Shown here one piece after another: positions 15,526 through 23,993 of a stretch of 64,000 bases of DNA (within the stretch, counting starts at the first letter, position 1; the number at the start of each line of letters is the position of its first letter). This DNA is from Glycomyces tritici (lineage in GTDB: Bacteria; Actinomycetota; Actinomycetes; Mycobacteriales; Micromonosporaceae). The position numbers were made by a program, and so were the translations under genes. Where the stretch lies: NCBI RefSeq assembly GCF_030403505.1, contig NZ_JAUEMJ010000001.1, positions 888,596 through 952,595 on the forward strand, in the 5' to 3' direction. The notes under the pieces were generated by a model that was given only the letters and a program-made list of their open reading frames with translations, was not told the origin of the DNA and searched no databases.

Positions 15526-16932
15526 CTAGTCGTCGTGGGTGAACTTCTCCACGGTGTCGTCGGCGGCGGTCTCGTCCGCGACCGTCTGCATCCGCTCGAT
15601 GAACTCCTCGGGCGTCGACTCGGCGTTGATGAGCTGGCCGAGCGCGGGGCGCACCTCCTCGTTCATCTTCGTGTACCAGTACCGGAACTGCGGCTGGAAC
15701 ATGTCGTCCGGGTTGGACACCAGGGCGTCGGTCATCTTCGCGGCCTCGTTGTCGAGCGCCACGCCCTTGACGACGGTGGTGGCCTGCACGGTGTCGCCGA
15801 AGATCTGCGAGCCCTCCTGCGAGAGCATGATCCGCAGGTACTCGTACGCGCCCGCGAGGTTGGTCGCGTTCTTCGGCACCACGAACGGCTCGTCGCCGCC
15901 GGCGCTGATCAGCCCCGGCTGCGCACTGCCCTCGAGGTAGGGCACGCCCATCGGGGCGTACTCGAAGTCGGCCGGGGCGATCGCCTTCTGCTCGTTGGGA
16001 AGCCAGGAGCCGCACGGCAGGAACGCGGCCTCGTTGTTGTTGAAGGCCGTCTGCGACTGGATGTGGTCGATGCCCGCGCTGCCGTCGAGGAGGAACCCGG
16101 ACGCGCCGAGGCTGTGCATCGCCTCGGCCGCCAGCGCCACGGACTCGTGGCCCCAGGCGCCTTCTTTCAGGTTGTCGATGTCCTTGAGGACCTGGACGCC
16201 GCCGTGCCTGCCGGCGAGCATGAGGAACATGTCGTAGAGGTACACCGGGTGCTGCCCGGCGTAGGTCCACGGCGCGATCCCTGCGGCCTTGATGGTCGGG
16301 CAGAGGGCGATCATCTCGTCCCAGGTGGTCGGCGGGGTCCAGCCCTGGTCGCGGAAGAGCTTGGCGTCGTACCAGATCGTCCACGCGTTGAACACGTAGT
16401 TGAGGGCGTAGACCTTGCCGTTGAAGGTGCCGGCCTCGAGCACGCCGTCGCGGAGCGTGTCGCGCACGGTCATCTCGGGGTCGTCGTAGGACGGCGCTTC
16501 GAGCAGCGGGGTGAGCTCGGCGAGCTCGCCGTCGCTCACGAGCGCGTCCATCGGGATCTGCTGCGCGCCGGAGTTGTCGAGGACGTCGGCGGGCTTGCCT
16601 TCGGCGAAGCGCGGCTGCTGCGTCTCCGCGATCGCCTGCGTCGCCGTGTGCTCGACATCGGCCTCGGGGAAGGCCCGCTTGTAGATCTCCTGGTGCGCGA
16701 CGGCGTACTCGTTGCCGAAGCCGCCGTCGAAGATGACGACGTCCAAGGGCGCCTTGGGGTCGACGCCGAAGGGGTTCTCGGCGTCCTCCCCCACGGTGAC
16801 CTCGTCGGCGTCGTCGTCCCCGCCGCTGGTGGCGCAGGCCGCCAGCGAGGAGGCCGCGATGCCGGCAGCGGTGGCGCCGAACAGGTTGCGGCGGTTGAAC
16901 ATCGGATGCTTGTCGGCTGGCGTGTTCGTCAT
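15526..16932 (-). CDS. ngcE: Tat-exported lipoprotein, N-acetylglucosamine/chitobiose-type solute-binding protein (NgcE-like)
   Basis: 468 residues. The N-terminus holds a twin-arginine motif and a lipobox (NRRNLFGATAAGIAASSLAAC), so it is probably exported folded and lipid-anchored outside the membrane. The mature part is a family-1 carbohydrate-binding protein. The segment VVIFDGGFGNEYAVAHQEIY near the mature N-terminus and the SGAQQIPMDALV region fit the NgcE group that binds GlcNAc and diacetylchitobiose. ATG start with AAGGAG 5 nt upstream. The gene heads an operon with two permeases and lies beside amino-sugar genes (kinase, MurQ, NagZ-type hexosaminidase), which supports an amino-sugar ligand, perhaps including MurNAc. 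The exact ligand is inference. Confidence 0.75.
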   Translation of the reverse strand: MTNTPADKHPMFNRRNLFGATAAGIAASSLAACATSGGDDDADEVTVGEDAENPFGVDPKAPLDVVIFDGGFGNEYAVAHQEIYKRAFPEADVEHTATQAIAETQQPRFAEGKPADVLDNSGAQQIPMDALVSDGELAELTPLLEAPSYDDPEMTVRDTLRDGVLEAGTFNGKVYALNYVFNAWTIWYDAKLFRDQGWTPPTTWDEMIALCPTIKAAGIAPWTYAGQHPVYLYDMFLMLAGRHGGVQVLKDIDNLKEGAWGHESVALAAEAMHSLGASGFLLDGSAGIDHIQSQTAFNNNEAAFLPCGSWLPNEQKAIAPADFEYAPMGVPYLEGSAQPGLISAGGDEPFVVPKNATNLAGAYEYLRIMLSQEGSQIFGDTVQATTVVKGVALDNEAAKMTDALVSNPDDMFQPQFRYWYTKMNEEVRPALGQLINAESTPEEFIERMQTVADETAADDTVEKFTHDD

Positions 16933-16990
16933 GGTCGCTCCTTCAAGGGGGTTTGCAGGTTGGGCAAGACCGCTGTGGACGGCGGGCGGG

Positions 16991-17920
16991 TCAGCCCGCT
17001 CCGTCGCGTTGGCGCGCCGGCCGGTGGCCGACCACGGCTCGGGCCCGGGACTCCAGGGCCTCGAGGGCTGCGGGGAAGCGCTGCTGCGCGACCGCGATGT
17101 GGACGAGGTCGGCGACGAGCAGCGCCGAGTGCCGGGACGCGAGCAGGTCGGCGCGGTGGCCGGTGCGGGTGGTGGCCGAGGTCAGGCAGATGTCCGCGAT
17201 GTCCGCGAGCGCCGAGTCGGCGTCGCCGGTGAGGGCCACGGTGAGCGCGCCGCGGCTGTCGGCCTCGGAGAGCATCTCGATGACCTCGGCGGTGGACCCG
17301 GAGAGGGAGACGGCGAACGCGACGTCCCCGGCGCCGAGGAGGGCGGCGCTGGCGAGGGCGTCGTGGACCTCGGTCCAGACCCAGGCGGCGACGCCGGTGC
17401 GGTAGAAGCCCATCTGGAGTTCGCGGGCGACGGTGGCACTCGTGCCGACGCCGTAGACGTCGACGCGGCGGGCGTCGCAGACGCGGGCGGCGACGCGCTC
17501 GACGGCGGCGAGGTCGAGGGTGTCGACGGTGTCGCGGAGCATCGCGGCGTCGATGGTGATGAGCTGCTTGAGGACCCGGTCGAGGGGGTCGGAGGGGGCG
17601 ATCTCCTGGCCGATGTTGACGTCCCAGCCGGTCTCGCGGCGGGCGGAGGCGCGTCCCGTTTCGGTTGCGATTGCAACCCTGAGGGCTGCGTAACCGTCAT
17701 ATCCGAGATGACGGCAGAATCGGGTGATGGTTCCTGGGGAGGTGCCCGAGATTTCAGCGAGGTCCATGATCGTGGCCCGAGCCGCGGCTTCGGGGTCGGC
17801 GAGCACTTGTTCGGCCACTTTGGACATGGCTTCGGACAGTTCACTGGCGCCGTGCCGGATCCGTTCGAGGACTCCGGCCGCGGCGGGTGCGATGGGCGCA
17901 TCTGGGCTGGTTCGCTCCAT
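16991..17920 (-). CDS. RpiR/MurR-type transcriptional regulator (HTH_6 + SIS)
   Basis: 309 residues. Residues about 10-85 are the N-terminal HTH_6 domain (EAMSKVAEQVLADPEAA, SGTSPGTITRFCRHLGYDGY). Residues about 125-260 form a SIS sugar-phosphate-binding domain (RVDVYGVGTSATVARELQ, GDVAFAVSLSGSTAEVIEML). Regulators of this type sense amino-sugar phosphates such as MurNAc-6P or GlcNAc-6P. The start is taken at the second ATG (17918-17920) because AAGGGG lies 6 nt before it and would abut the first ATG. It sits 58 nt upstream of the transporter operon on the same strand and divergent from the kinase gene. It probably controls both through the palindrome at 17965-17980. Confidence 0.88.
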   Translation of the reverse strand: MERTSPDAPIAPAAAGVLERIRHGASELSEAMSKVAEQVLADPEAAARATIMDLAEISGTSPGTITRFCRHLGYDGYAALRVAIATETGRASARRETGWDVNIGQEIAPSDPLDRVLKQLITIDAAMLRDTVDTLDLAAVERVAARVCDARRVDVYGVGTSATVARELQMGFYRTGVAAWVWTEVHDALASAALLGAGDVAFAVSLSGSTAEVIEMLSEADSRGALTVALTGDADSALADIADICLTSATTRTGHRADLLASRHSALLVADLVHIAVAQQRFPAALEALESRARAVVGHRPARQRDGAG

Positions 17921-17964
17921 TGGCATCCCCTTCGGGAGGTGGATGCAAGAAAAACTATTACCTG

Positions 17965-17980
17965 TGACACACTCGTGTCA
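17965..17980. promoter_or_regulatory. Operator-like palindrome in the regulator/kinase divergent promoter
   Basis: TGACAC-N4-GTGTCA is a perfect inverted repeat. It overlaps the minus-strand -35 TTGACA (17976-17981), whose -10 may be TAGTTT 18 nt on, toward the regulator. Placement suggests repression or autoregulation. Confidence 0.55.
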
Positions 17981-18056
17981 AGTTCATGAGAATTATTTTT
18001 ACTGATTTGCACCGAAGGCGGATACTGCTGGTATCGCAAGGAGCGGGGACCCCAAC

Positions 18057-19010
18057 ATGCACGCAAGACTCGCCGTCGGCCTCGACGCCGGCGGGACCAG
18101 CAGCCGCGCCGTCCTCATCGACGAGACCGGCGCACTGCTCGGCACCGGCGCCTCAGGACCGGCCAATCCGGTCGGCGGCGACCGGGAGATCGCGCTGTCC
18201 AACATGGCCCTCGCGTTCCAGCGGGCCCTCGGCGGCATCGACCCTACCGAGGTCGGCTCGGTCTGCATCGGCACGGCCGGAGCGCTCTCGCTCACCGAGG
18301 AAGTGCGCGAACTCTCCGCGGACCTCAAGCGGCGCTTCGCGACCCAGTGCGACGTCCGGGTCGTCTCCGACGCGGTGATCGCCTTCGCGGCCGGATCGTC
18401 CGCACCGGACGGCACCGTCGTGGTCTCGGGCACCGGCGCGGTGGCGTTCGCGATCCGCGACCGCACCCCCGCCCTGCGCTCCGACGGCTACGGCTGGCTC
18501 TTCGGCGACGCCGGCTCGGGCTTCTGGCTCGGCCGCGAGGCCGTGCGCGCCACACTGCGGCACATCGACGGCAACGGCCCCGGCGGGCGGCTCGTCGAGG
18601 CCATCATCGCCGCGATCTCACCGGACAAGCGGCGCTCGGGCGCGCTCGTCGCCAAGTGCATGGCGGACCCGCCGGTGCGGCTCTCGCGCTTCTCCGCGCT
18701 CGTATGCGAGGCGGCCGACGGCGGCGACCCGGTCGCCGAGTCGATCGTCGCCAGGGCGGTCGGGCACCTCGCCGAATCCGTCTCGTACGTGGTCGACCGC
18801 GAACTGCCGATCGTCATGGCCGGAAGCCTCCTGACGCGCCCGACCCCGATCGCCGCACTGCTCCAGGAGCGGTTCCGGCTCGTGTACCCGAAGGCCGGCA
18901 TCAGCAAGGCCACCGACCCCGCGATCGGCGCGGCCTGGATGGCCGCCAGCGCCTTCGTCACCGACCCCGAAGCCCGCGTCCGCCTCCACCGCCAACTCGC
19001 CTGGCGCTAG
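18057..19010 (+). CDS. N-acetylglucosamine/N-acetylmuramate kinase-like protein (BadF/BcrA ATPase family)
   Basis: 317 residues of the ASKHA fold. It has a phosphate-1 loop LAVGLDAGGTSSRAVLID (about residues 5-22), a central VVSGTGAVAFAI and DGYGWLFGDAGSGFWLG segment, and an adenosine-site segment PIVMAGSLLTRPTP. This is the N-acetylglucosamine kinase/MurK-like branch of the BadF family, which phosphorylates GlcNAc and in some members MurNAc at O6. An AAGGAG lies 13 nt before the ATG, a long spacing. Divergent from an RpiR regulator and convergent with murQ. Kinase plus MurQ plus a non-PTS importer is what a bacterium without a MurNAc PTS would need. Substrate preference is not readable from sequence. 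Confidence 0.8.
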   Translation: MHARLAVGLDAGGTSSRAVLIDETGALLGTGASGPANPVGGDREIALSNMALAFQRALGGIDPTEVGSVCIGTAGALSLTEEVRELSADLKRRFATQCDVRVVSDAVIAFAAGSSAPDGTVVVSGTGAVAFAIRDRTPALRSDGYGWLFGDAGSGFWLGREAVRATLRHIDGNGPGGRLVEAIIAAISPDKRRSGALVAKCMADPPVRLSRFSALVCEAADGGDPVAESIVARAVGHLAESVSYVVDRELPIVMAGSLLTRPTPIAALLQERFRLVYPKAGISKATDPAIGAAWMAASAFVTDPEARVRLHRQLAWR

Positions 19011-19217
19011 CCGCTGAGCGGCTCCAGCGGGGCGCGCGGCAACCGGGCGCTGGCCTGTCGGAGGGGCGGGCCGTCGGCGGCCGGGAGGGCCGTCTGGCGG
19101 CAGGCGTAGGGCATGCCCCTTCCCACCCGCATCCACCTCCGACCAACCGAATAAATGCGATGACGCTCCCACACGGGTCCGACATCGAACAGCACGCGAG
19201 TCAGGCTCACCCTGCGC

Positions 19218-20147
19218 TCAGGCCGCCTTGAGCGCCCCCGAGAGGCGGCCTTCGGCCGCCTCCAGCCGCGCCTTCGCCTCGGCCGCTTCGACACCGAGCT
19301 CGAGCATGACCACCGCGGTCTTCACATGCTCGCCGGAGGCGGCCAGCGCCGCCTCTGCGGCCTCGGCGTCGGCGCCGGTGATCTCGCGGATCATCCGCAC
19401 CGCCCGCGCCGCGAGCTTCGAGTTGGCGACCCGCATGTCCACCATGTAGTTCCGGTAGACCTTCCCCAAGCGCACCATCGTGATCGTCGAGATCATGTTG
19501 AGCACGAACTTCTGCGCCGTGCCCGATTTCAGACGCGTCGAACCGGCCACGACCTCGGGCCCGACCTCGACCTCGATGCGGTGCTCGGCCGCAGCCGACA
19601 GGAGCGTGCCGGCGTTGCACGACAGGCCCACGGTCAGCGCCCCGCGCCGCCGGGCCTCCTCGACCGCCGCGACCACGAACGGGGTGCGGCCGCTCGCGGC
19701 CAGGCCGACCACCGCGTCGGCGGGGCCGATGTCCTCGGCGGCCATGGCCGCCGCCCCGGCCGCCGCGTCGTCCTCGGTGCCTTCCACCGCGCCGCCTTCG
19801 GCGGCCCTGCCGCCCGCGAGGATCGCCTTCACCAGTTCGGGGTCGGTCGAGAACGTGGGCGGGCACTCGGCGGCGTCCATGACCGCCATGCGCCCGGCCG
19901 TCCCGGCCCCCACGTACCGCAGTCGCCCGCCTTTGGCGAGCCGCTCGGCCACGGCGTCGATCGCGGCGGCCACGTCCGGGAGCACCGCGGCGACGGCGGC
20001 CGCGACGCTCGCGTCGGCCTCGTTCATGGTGCGCGCCAAGTCGAGGGTCGCGAGCGCCTCGATCCCGGCGTAGCGGGGGTCGGCCTGCTCGGTTGCCAAG
20101 GTGGCCAGCTGCGTGCGCGCCCGCAGGCGCTCGGTCGTCTCACTCAC
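19218..20147 (-). CDS. murQ: N-acetylmuramic acid 6-phosphate etherase
   Basis: 309 residues, cytoplasmic SIS-domain lyase that cleaves the lactyl ether of MurNAc-6P to give GlcNAc-6P and D-lactate. It has the family signature GAGTAGRMAVMDAAECPPTF (about residues 76-95), a second SIS signature GLAASGRTPFV with SCNAGT downstream, and the C-terminal GSTRLKSGTAQKFVLNMIST segment; the length is normal (about 300). Start: GTG at 20145-20147 matches the usual N-terminus (SETTERLRARTQ). No ribosome site precedes it, and a TAGGCT lies 7 nt upstream, so the mRNA may be leaderless. Convergent with the kinase gene and divergent from the second RpiR regulator. Confidence 0.95.
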   Translation of the reverse strand: MSETTERLRARTQLATLATEQADPRYAGIEALATLDLARTMNEADASVAAAVAAVLPDVAAAIDAVAERLAKGGRLRYVGAGTAGRMAVMDAAECPPTFSTDPELVKAILAGGRAAEGGAVEGTEDDAAAGAAAMAAEDIGPADAVVGLAASGRTPFVVAAVEEARRRGALTVGLSCNAGTLLSAAAEHRIEVEVGPEVVAGSTRLKSGTAQKFVLNMISTITMVRLGKVYRNYMVDMRVANSKLAARAVRMIREITGADAEAAEAALAASGEHVKTAVVMLELGVEAAEAKARLEAAEGRLSGALKAA

Positions 20148-20166
20148 AGTTGCGAGCCTAGCGCAA

Positions 20167-20181
20167 TGAAATGAATTTTCA
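20167..20181. promoter_or_regulatory. Operator-like inverted repeat between murQ and its divergent regulator
   Basis: TGAAA-N5-TTTCA lies upstream of the murQ -10, at the place of its -35, within an A/T-rich patch. This fits a MurR-type regulator site controlling murQ. Confidence 0.5.
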
Positions 20182-20249
20182 TCCCACCGACTGGACATGA
20201 AGAATCACGCCGTACCGTGGGGGCGCCCGCGCAGGTGTACGGTGACGTC

Positions 20250-21131
20250 ATGCCTGCCAGCCGCACCGACACGCCCAACCTCCTGGTGCTCATCAAGTCC
20301 GTCCTGCCTTCGCTGTCGAAGGCGGAGACCAAGGTCGCCCAAGAGATCATCCGCGAGCCCGAGGCCGCCTCGACCCGGACGATCACCGAGCTCGCCCGCG
20401 CCGCGGGCACCTCCGAGGCCACCGTGGTGCGGTTCTGCCGCTCCCTCGGCCTCGCCGGGCACCGAGAGCTTCGCATGCGCGCCGCGCAGGCCGTCATCGG
20501 CACCGGCGAGGGCCCGGACCGCGAGATCGCGGGCGGCGACATCCCCACGGGCGCCGACATGTCCCGCATCATCGCCACCGTCTCCTACGCGGACGTCGGC
20601 GCGATCACCGACACCGCGAACGCCCTCGACACGGCCGCCTGCGAAGCCGCCGTCGCCGCCCTCGCGGCCGCGGGCCGCATCGACGTCTTCGGCGTCGAGG
20701 CCTCGGGGATCGTCGCCTCGGACCTCGTCAAGAAGCTCCACCGCATCGGCTGCACCGCGTTCTCCTGGCCGGACGTGCACGCCGCGCTCGTGGCGACCGC
20801 GCTCGCGAGCCCGAAGGACGTGGCGGTCGCGATCTCCCACTCCGGGGCGACCACCGAGACCGTCGAGTTCCTGGAGTCCGCGCGCGACCGCGAGGCGACC
20901 ACGATCGCCATCACCAACCACGCGCGCTCGCCGCTCGCGAAGGCGGCGGACCTCGTCTTGACCACCGCCGCAAGGGAAACGACGTTCCGCTCCGGTGCCA
21001 CGGTCAGCCGCATCGCGCAGCTCATGGTCGTCGACTGCCTCTTCGTCGGCGTGGCGGCCAAGCAGCGCAAGCGAACCGCCAAAGCCCTCGCCGCCACGGC
21101 GGCGGCGGTCTCAGGCCGCCAGCGCGCCTGA
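20250..21131 (+). CDS. RpiR/MurR-type transcriptional regulator (second copy)
   Basis: 293 residues. An HTH_6 domain (PSLSKAETKVAQEIIREPEA, GTSEATVVRFCRSLGLAGHREL) occupies about residues 13-85. A SIS domain (IDVFGVEASGIVASDLVKKL, DVAVAISHSGATTETVEFL) covers about 130-250. It is clearly related to, but distinct from, the regulator at 16991. It is divergent from murQ, the arrangement of murR-murQ in E. coli, so MurNAc-6P is the likely effector by analogy. The ATG at 20250 has no ribosome site, and TACGGT sits 6 nt upstream, suggesting a leaderless transcript. A longer reading from 20217 is unlikely. Confidence 0.88.
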   Translation: MPASRTDTPNLLVLIKSVLPSLSKAETKVAQEIIREPEAASTRTITELARAAGTSEATVVRFCRSLGLAGHRELRMRAAQAVIGTGEGPDREIAGGDIPTGADMSRIIATVSYADVGAITDTANALDTAACEAAVAALAAAGRIDVFGVEASGIVASDLVKKLHRIGCTAFSWPDVHAALVATALASPKDVAVAISHSGATTETVEFLESARDREATTIAITNHARSPLAKAADLVLTTAARETTFRSGATVSRIAQLMVVDCLFVGVAAKQRKRTAKALAATAAAVSGRQRA

Positions 21132-21140
21132 GCACGACGA

Positions 21141-21167
21141 AGGCGGGGACCGCAAGGGCCCCCGCCT
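21141..21167. terminator. Bidirectional hairpin between convergent regulator and GH25 genes
   Basis: AGGCGGGG (21141-21148) pairs with CCCCGCCT (21160-21167), extended inward by partial pairing. It lies between two convergent stops (21131 and 21182). Confidence 0.65.
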
Positions 21168-21181
21168 CTCCGTGACCCGCG

Positions 21182-21979
21182 TCAGGTGTTGTTGGCGAGG
21201 GCCAGGAGGCGGTCCCTCGATCCGTTGAAGTGGTCGCGGTCGACGTTGCCGGCGATGCCGGAGACCGATCCGGTGGCGGTGTACTGCCAGAACGTCCAGG
21301 TCGTGCTGCTCCAGCCCGCCGGGAGGGCCGGGCTCGCCGCGCCCCAGTGCGCGATCCACAAGGGGCTCTTGGAGGCCATGCCGGTCCACGAGCCGGTGCA
21401 GGAGTTCCACCAGGAGGCGGTCGTGTAGATGACCACGTCGCGGCCGGTGCGCGTCTTGTACCGGTTGTAGAAGTCGGTGATCCACGTGCGCATCTGGGTG
21501 GTGCTCAGGCCGTAGCAGGCCGCGCCCGAGGGCGGGGCCTCCAGGTCGACCGCGCCGGGGAGGGTCAGGTTGTCGGCCGACCAGCCGCCGCCGTTGCTGG
21601 CGAAGTAGTCCGCCTGCGCGGTGCCGCTGGAGCTGCCGGGCCGGGCGAAGTGGTACGCCCCGCGGATGACGCCCGCGTTGTAGGCCGCCACGTAGTTGGT
21701 GTTGAACCGGGGGTCCTTGTAGGTGGTGCCCTCGGTGGCCTTGATGTAGGCCCACTGGACGCCGGAGTTCCTGACGGAGGTCCAGTTGATCGAGCCCTGG
21801 TAGTTGGAGACGTCGATGCCGGCGACGCGGGTCTGCGCCTGGGCCGGGCTCGCGAGGGTCAGCCCGGCGACGGTGAGGACGGTGGCCGCGAGGAGCACGA
21901 CGGCCGCCCTCAGGCTCCGGCGGGGGTTTCGGAGGCCTGCTCGGCCGGTGGGGACATTGAGGGTTGAGAGACGCAGCAC
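21182..21979 (-). CDS. Secreted GH25 lysozyme (N-acetylmuramidase)
   Basis: 265 residues. A Tat/Sec-like signal of about 48 residues (RNPRRSLRAAVVLLAATVL to SPAQAQ) precedes a full GH25 barrel. Catalytic landmarks are GIDVSNYQG (first Asp), KATEGTTYKDPRF, the AVDLEAP pair (Asp and Glu) and a terminal DRDHFNG, as in Chalaropsis-type lysozymes. It cleaves MurNAc-GlcNAc bonds of peptidoglycan outside the cell. No separate wall-binding domain is seen. GTG start with GGGAG 5 nt upstream. A good promoter lies at 22046-22075. It sits between amino-sugar recycling genes and the exported NagZ-type enzyme, which fits muropeptide supply. Confidence 0.93.
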   Translation of the reverse strand: MLRLSTLNVPTGRAGLRNPRRSLRAAVVLLAATVLTVAGLTLASPAQAQTRVAGIDVSNYQGSINWTSVRNSGVQWAYIKATEGTTYKDPRFNTNYVAAYNAGVIRGAYHFARPGSSSGTAQADYFASNGGGWSADNLTLPGAVDLEAPPSGAACYGLSTTQMRTWITDFYNRYKTRTGRDVVIYTTASWWNSCTGSWTGMASKSPLWIAHWGAASPALPAGWSSTTWTFWQYTATGSVSGIAGNVDRDHFNGSRDRLLALANNT

Positions 21980-22045
21980 TATTACTCCCTGCTTGTGAGG
22001 AGATCAGTGGAATGGGAGGAGTGCACGGTTTTGCACCCGGAACCC

Positions 22046-22075
22046 AGTATGAAGAGAAGTTCCACAGGGAGTCAA
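22046..22075 (-). promoter_or_regulatory. Promoter of the GH25 gene
   Basis: -35 TTGACT (22070-22075), 18-nt spacer, -10 CATACT (22046-22051). Transcription would start about 60 nt before the GTG. Confidence 0.65.
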
Positions 22076-22116
22076 GCGTGTGAAAATAACTTTCTGCTAC
22101 GCGCAGGTGAACGGCC

Positions 22117-23913
22117 CTACGGGTAGCGCAGGCCGTGGCCGAACGCGAAGGCGACCGCGCCGTCCGCTCCGGGCACGTCCACCGGGAGCGTCCCGCTCGG
22201 GTCGACCGCGCCGGTGATCACCTTCGCCAGGGACGCCAGGGAGGCGGCCGTGTACGAGTAGGTCGCCAGGCTCGCGTTGACCGAGCCGAGGTGCGCGGCG
22301 TCGTAGGGCGTGCCGACCGCTGCGTGGACGACCGGGACCCCGGCGTTCAGCAGTTCGGCGACCAGGTCGGCCTGGGCCCCGCCGGCCTGCACGCCGTACG
22401 TCGTGACGACCACGAGGTCGCGGCCCGCGGCGGCGGCGACGGCGGCCTTGATCTGGTCCGCGCTCGGCTCCTCGCCGGTGACGAGCGCTTCCGCCTGCAG
22501 CCCTTCGGCACCCAGGGATTCGGCCAGGCGGGCGGTGGTGTTCTCGCCCCAGCCGGTGACCAGTACGCTCCCGGCCGCGAACGGCAGGGTGCCGTCGTTG
22601 GCGAGCAGCGTGATCGAGCGGTCGGCGATGTCGGCGGCGACCTGCCGGTGCTCCTCCGAGCCGACCACGTCCGTGCCGGCGGGGTCGGTCGAGGGCTCCG
22701 CGATGATGCCGCGGGCGGCCTTGAGGGCGAGCAGGCGCCGCACGGAGGCGTCGATGCGCTCCTCGGTCAGCTCCCCCGATTCGACGGCCGCCAGCACCGC
22801 CTCGAAGGCCAGCTGGAAGTCCGGCGGCATGAGCAGCATGTCGACCCCGGCCTGCAGCGCCATCACCGGCACCCGCTCGTCCCCGTACTCGGCGCGGACC
22901 CCCTCCATCTCGAGGGAGTCGGTGACGACCACGCCGTCGAAGCCGAGCCGCTCGCGCAGCAGGCCGGTGAGGATCGGCGCCGAGAGCGTGGCGGGCTTCA
23001 ACGAGTCGTCGAGCGCCGGAAACTGGAGGTGGCCTGACATGACCATGTCGGTCCCGGCGTCGATCGCGGCCGTGAACGGCGGGGCGTCGATCCGCTCCCA
23101 CTCCTCGGCGGTGTGCGTGATGACGGGCAGGCCCACGTGGCTGTCCGTGCCCGTGTCGCCATGCCCGGGGAAGTGCTTGGCGGCGACCGCCACGCCCCCG
23201 GCCTGGTAGCCGCCCGTCTGCGCGGCCGTGAACTCGGCGACGAGCGCCGGGTCCGAGCTGAAGGACCGCACCCCGATGACCGGGTTCCGCGGGTCCACGT
23301 TCACGTCCGAGTCCGGCGCGAAGTTGAGGTTGAGGCCCATCGCGCGCAGCTCCGCGCCGGCGGCCTCGGCCGCCCGGCGCGCGGCCTCGGTGTCCCGGGT
23401 CGCCCCCAGCGGCATCGCCCCGGGGAACTGCGTGGCCGGCTCGCCGATCCGCACGACCGAGCCGTACTCCTGGTCGGTGGCGATGAACAGCGGGATCTCG
23501 GAGGCCTCCTGGAGGCCGTTCGAGAGCGCCGCGACCTGGTCAGGATCGGACAGTCCGTTGGACCAGTCGAAGTAGATGATCCCGCCGGGCTTGAAGGCGG
23601 CGATGAACGCGGCGCCGTTGGCCGCGCCGAGCCGCTCCATGTTCGAGGCGACCGCATCGGCCTGGCCGGTGTCAGCCGACTCGCCGTGCACGTAGACCAT
23701 GAACAGCTGGCCGACCTTGTCCTCCAGGGACATCTCGGCGAGCTGCGTCTCGACCCGCTCCGGGGTCGGGGCCGCCGGCTCGTCGCCCTGCGGCTGCTCC
23801 TCGCCGCGCCGCGAAGCGGCCTCGATGAGCACTGCACCGCCGCCGACGACCGCGAAGGCCCCGGCGACGCTCGAGACGAGCACGGTCTTGCGGGAGAGCT
23901 TCGGCGAACGCAC
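22117..23913 (-). CDS. Exported GH3 beta-N-acetylhexosaminidase (NagZ type)
   Basis: 598 residues. An uncleaved or late-cleaved N-terminal hydrophobic segment (TVLVSSVAGAFAVVGGGAVL) and a Pro/Glu linker put the enzyme outside the membrane. The GH3 barrel has IPLFIATDQEYGSVVRIG, the NagZ signature KHFPGHGDT with the following DSHVGLP (Asp-His acid/base loop) and the nucleophile region VVVTDSLEM. A second, alpha/beta-sandwich domain follows (about residues 430-598). It removes terminal GlcNAc from muropeptides or wall glycans. Two-domain exported NagZ is the Gram-positive form, unlike the one-domain cytosolic E. coli enzyme. GTG start chosen; only a weak GGGCGG precedes it. It is the last island gene before rplR. 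Confidence 0.9.
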   Translation of the reverse strand: MRSPKLSRKTVLVSSVAGAFAVVGGGAVLIEAASRRGEEQPQGDEPAAPTPERVETQLAEMSLEDKVGQLFMVYVHGESADTGQADAVASNMERLGAANGAAFIAAFKPGGIIYFDWSNGLSDPDQVAALSNGLQEASEIPLFIATDQEYGSVVRIGEPATQFPGAMPLGATRDTEAARRAAEAAGAELRAMGLNLNFAPDSDVNVDPRNPVIGVRSFSSDPALVAEFTAAQTGGYQAGGVAVAAKHFPGHGDTGTDSHVGLPVITHTAEEWERIDAPPFTAAIDAGTDMVMSGHLQFPALDDSLKPATLSAPILTGLLRERLGFDGVVVTDSLEMEGVRAEYGDERVPVMALQAGVDMLLMPPDFQLAFEAVLAAVESGELTEERIDASVRRLLALKAARGIIAEPSTDPAGTDVVGSEEHRQVAADIADRSITLLANDGTLPFAAGSVLVTGWGENTTARLAESLGAEGLQAEALVTGEEPSADQIKAAVAAAAGRDLVVVTTYGVQAGGAQADLVAELLNAGVPVVHAAVGTPYDAAHLGSVNASLATYSYTAASLASLAKVITGAVDPSGTLPVDVPGADGAVAFAFGHGLRYP

Positions 23914-23993
23914 CCGCCCATCCTGACCCAGACCCGCGACCGCCGCCGACGCGACCCGCGGCGGTCCCGTCGCAAATCACACCGAATACGACG

